Source: JAYWDA01 sp043747555 (lineage in GTDB: Bacteria; Bdellovibrionota; Bdellovibrionia; Bdellovibrionales; Bdellovibrionaceae). Taken from it: a DNA stretch of 6,529 nucleotides. Made by a program: the position numbers and the translations under genes. The DNA is taken from contig JAYTOY010000093.1 of NCBI GenBank assembly GCA_043747555.1, positions 1 through 6,529 of the forward strand, written 5' to 3'. The notes under the pieces are model-generated. The model saw nothing but the letters and a program-made list of their open reading frames with translations, did no database searches and had not been told where the DNA came from. This document shows positions 6,069 to 6,529 of the stretch, piece by piece; within the stretch, counting starts at the first letter, position 1, and the number at the start of each line of letters is the position of its first letter.

Positions 6069-6431
6069 ATGAAAGCTTCTATGTTTGAAGTCGAAATGAT
6101 CAACGGTGTTCCCGAAGTAAAACCTGAAGTCTTCCAAAATATTTCAAGCCCTGTGCGTTTGATTGATGTGAGAAGTTCTGAAGAATTTGTCGGCGAACTT
6201 GGCCATATTAAAGGCGCAGAACTGGTGACGTTGGGACCGGACTTGCAAGCGTTTTTGGATGAAGGGGCTTTGGCAAATCTAAAGAATCAGACAATTATTT
6301 TCGTCTGTCGAAGTGGTGCAAGGTCTGCGCAAGCGACAATGTACGGCCGCCAACTGGGTTATGAAAAAGTCTATAATTTGCAAGGCGGAATGCTTCGCTG
6401 GAATTCGCTGCAGCTTCCGGTTCAGAAGTAA
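6069..6431 (+). CDS. single-domain rhodanese-like protein
   Basis: A 120-residue single rhodanese domain, probably a cytosolic sulfurtransferase that carries sulfur as a persulfide on its active-site cysteine; the physiological donor and acceptor cannot be told. Visible marks: LIDVRSSEEF (31-40), which is the conserved D-V-R near the N-terminus; a G-H-I-K-G-A segment (45-50); the active-site loop CRSGAR (80-85) with catalytic Cys80 after a hydrophobic strand (TIIFV); and the C-terminal LQGGMLRW (104-111) characteristic of the family. The six-residue loop fits sulfurtransferases rather than Cdc25-like phosphatases. The ATG at 6069 follows an in-frame stop at 6057. ATGs at 6081 and 6096 are possible alternatives, and none has a clear Shine-Dalgarno. 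It lies just after the dnaK terminator, so it probably has its own promoter, although none is convincing. The link to the chaperones is positional only. Confidence 0.92.
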   Translation: MKASMFEVEMINGVPEVKPEVFQNISSPVRLIDVRSSEEFVGELGHIKGAELVTLGPDLQAFLDEGALANLKNQTIIFVCRSGARSAQATMYGRQLGYEKVYNLQGGMLRWNSLQLPVQK

Positions 6432-6494
6432 TCAAACAACCAATTTCAAAATGAGACAGGCAAGGACTTTGCTTTATACAAGGGCAGGATGTCT

Positions 6495-6526
6495 TATTGA
6501 ACCTTTGACTGACCAAAGGTTCAATA
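6495..6526. repeat. perfect 13-bp inverted repeat at the right edge
   Basis: TATTGAACCTTTG (6495-6507) and CAAAGGTTCAATA (6514-6526) pair perfectly around a six-base loop; in RNA a U-G pair could extend it by one. It starts 63 bases after the rhodanese stop. It could be the rhodanese terminator, but the window ends three bases later, so a T-run cannot be seen; on the minus strand no T-run follows. Other options are an operator, a dispersed intergenic repeat or the end of a mobile element. Confidence 0.55.
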
Positions 6527-6529
6527 GCC

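Noticed and set aside
6295..6516. Minus-strand 73-residue open frame over the rhodanese 3' end
   Set aside because: Antisense to the rhodanese active-site region and begins inside the terminal hairpin; no family features.
6451..6529. Short plus-strand frame from ATG 6451, open at the window end
   Set aside because: No Shine-Dalgarno, only 26 codons visible, and it runs through the perfect hairpin; not enough to call a gene.
1..6529. CRISPR array, tRNA, rRNA or insertion sequence
   Set aside because: No regularly spaced repeats, no tRNA-like cloverleaf or CCA end noticed, and no transposase or paired terminal repeats.

Overview
This window looks like bacterial chromosome at moderate to low GC. 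It holds an Hsp70/Hsp40 chaperone locus flanked by two AAA+ ATPase genes on the left and a rhodanese gene on the right. DnaK has the long Gram-negative type ATPase domain and the acidic '...DADFKDV' style tail, so a Gram-negative source is likely. A Bdellovibrio-like or other former-deltaproteobacterial lineage is my guess from general flavour only and is not demonstrated.

Layout. Bases 1-924 (+) are the 3' part of an ATPase of the AAA_14/DUF4143 type, open at the left edge. Bases 968-2146 (-) are a complete second member of the same superfamily, converging tail-to-tail on the first with only 43 bp between. A 128-bp divergent region (2147-2274) carries a good sigma70-type promoter for the minus-strand ATPase and a plausible one for dnaJ. 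Both -10 boxes lie so close to the ATG that both mRNAs may be leaderless. Next come dnaJ (2275-3390), an unrecognised 153-aa gene joined to it by an ATGA overlap (3387-3848), a 255-bp regulatory gap, and dnaK (4104-6011) with a strong Shine-Dalgarno. A textbook intrinsic terminator follows dnaK. A single-domain rhodanese (6069-6431) and a 13-bp perfect hairpin at the right edge close the window.

Function. DnaJ delivers substrates to DnaK and stimulates its ATPase, so the centre of the window is a protein-folding and stress-response module. The order dnaJ - unknown gene - dnaK is reversed from the common dnaK-dnaJ order, and no grpE or hrcA lies in the window. The dnaK upstream region holds a perfect 9-bp inverted repeat that is not the CIRCE operator, a consensus -10 box, a heat-shock-sigma-like promoter and an A/T-rich leader hairpin, so dnaK probably has its own regulated promoter. 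The two ATPases are not obviously linked to the chaperones. The left one is visibly more AT-rich than the rest and may be more recently acquired.

Nothing here is clearly a new system. The points most worth a second look are the gene between dnaJ and dnaK, the non-CIRCE dnaK operator candidate, the leaderless divergent promoter pair and the tail-to-tail ATPase pair.
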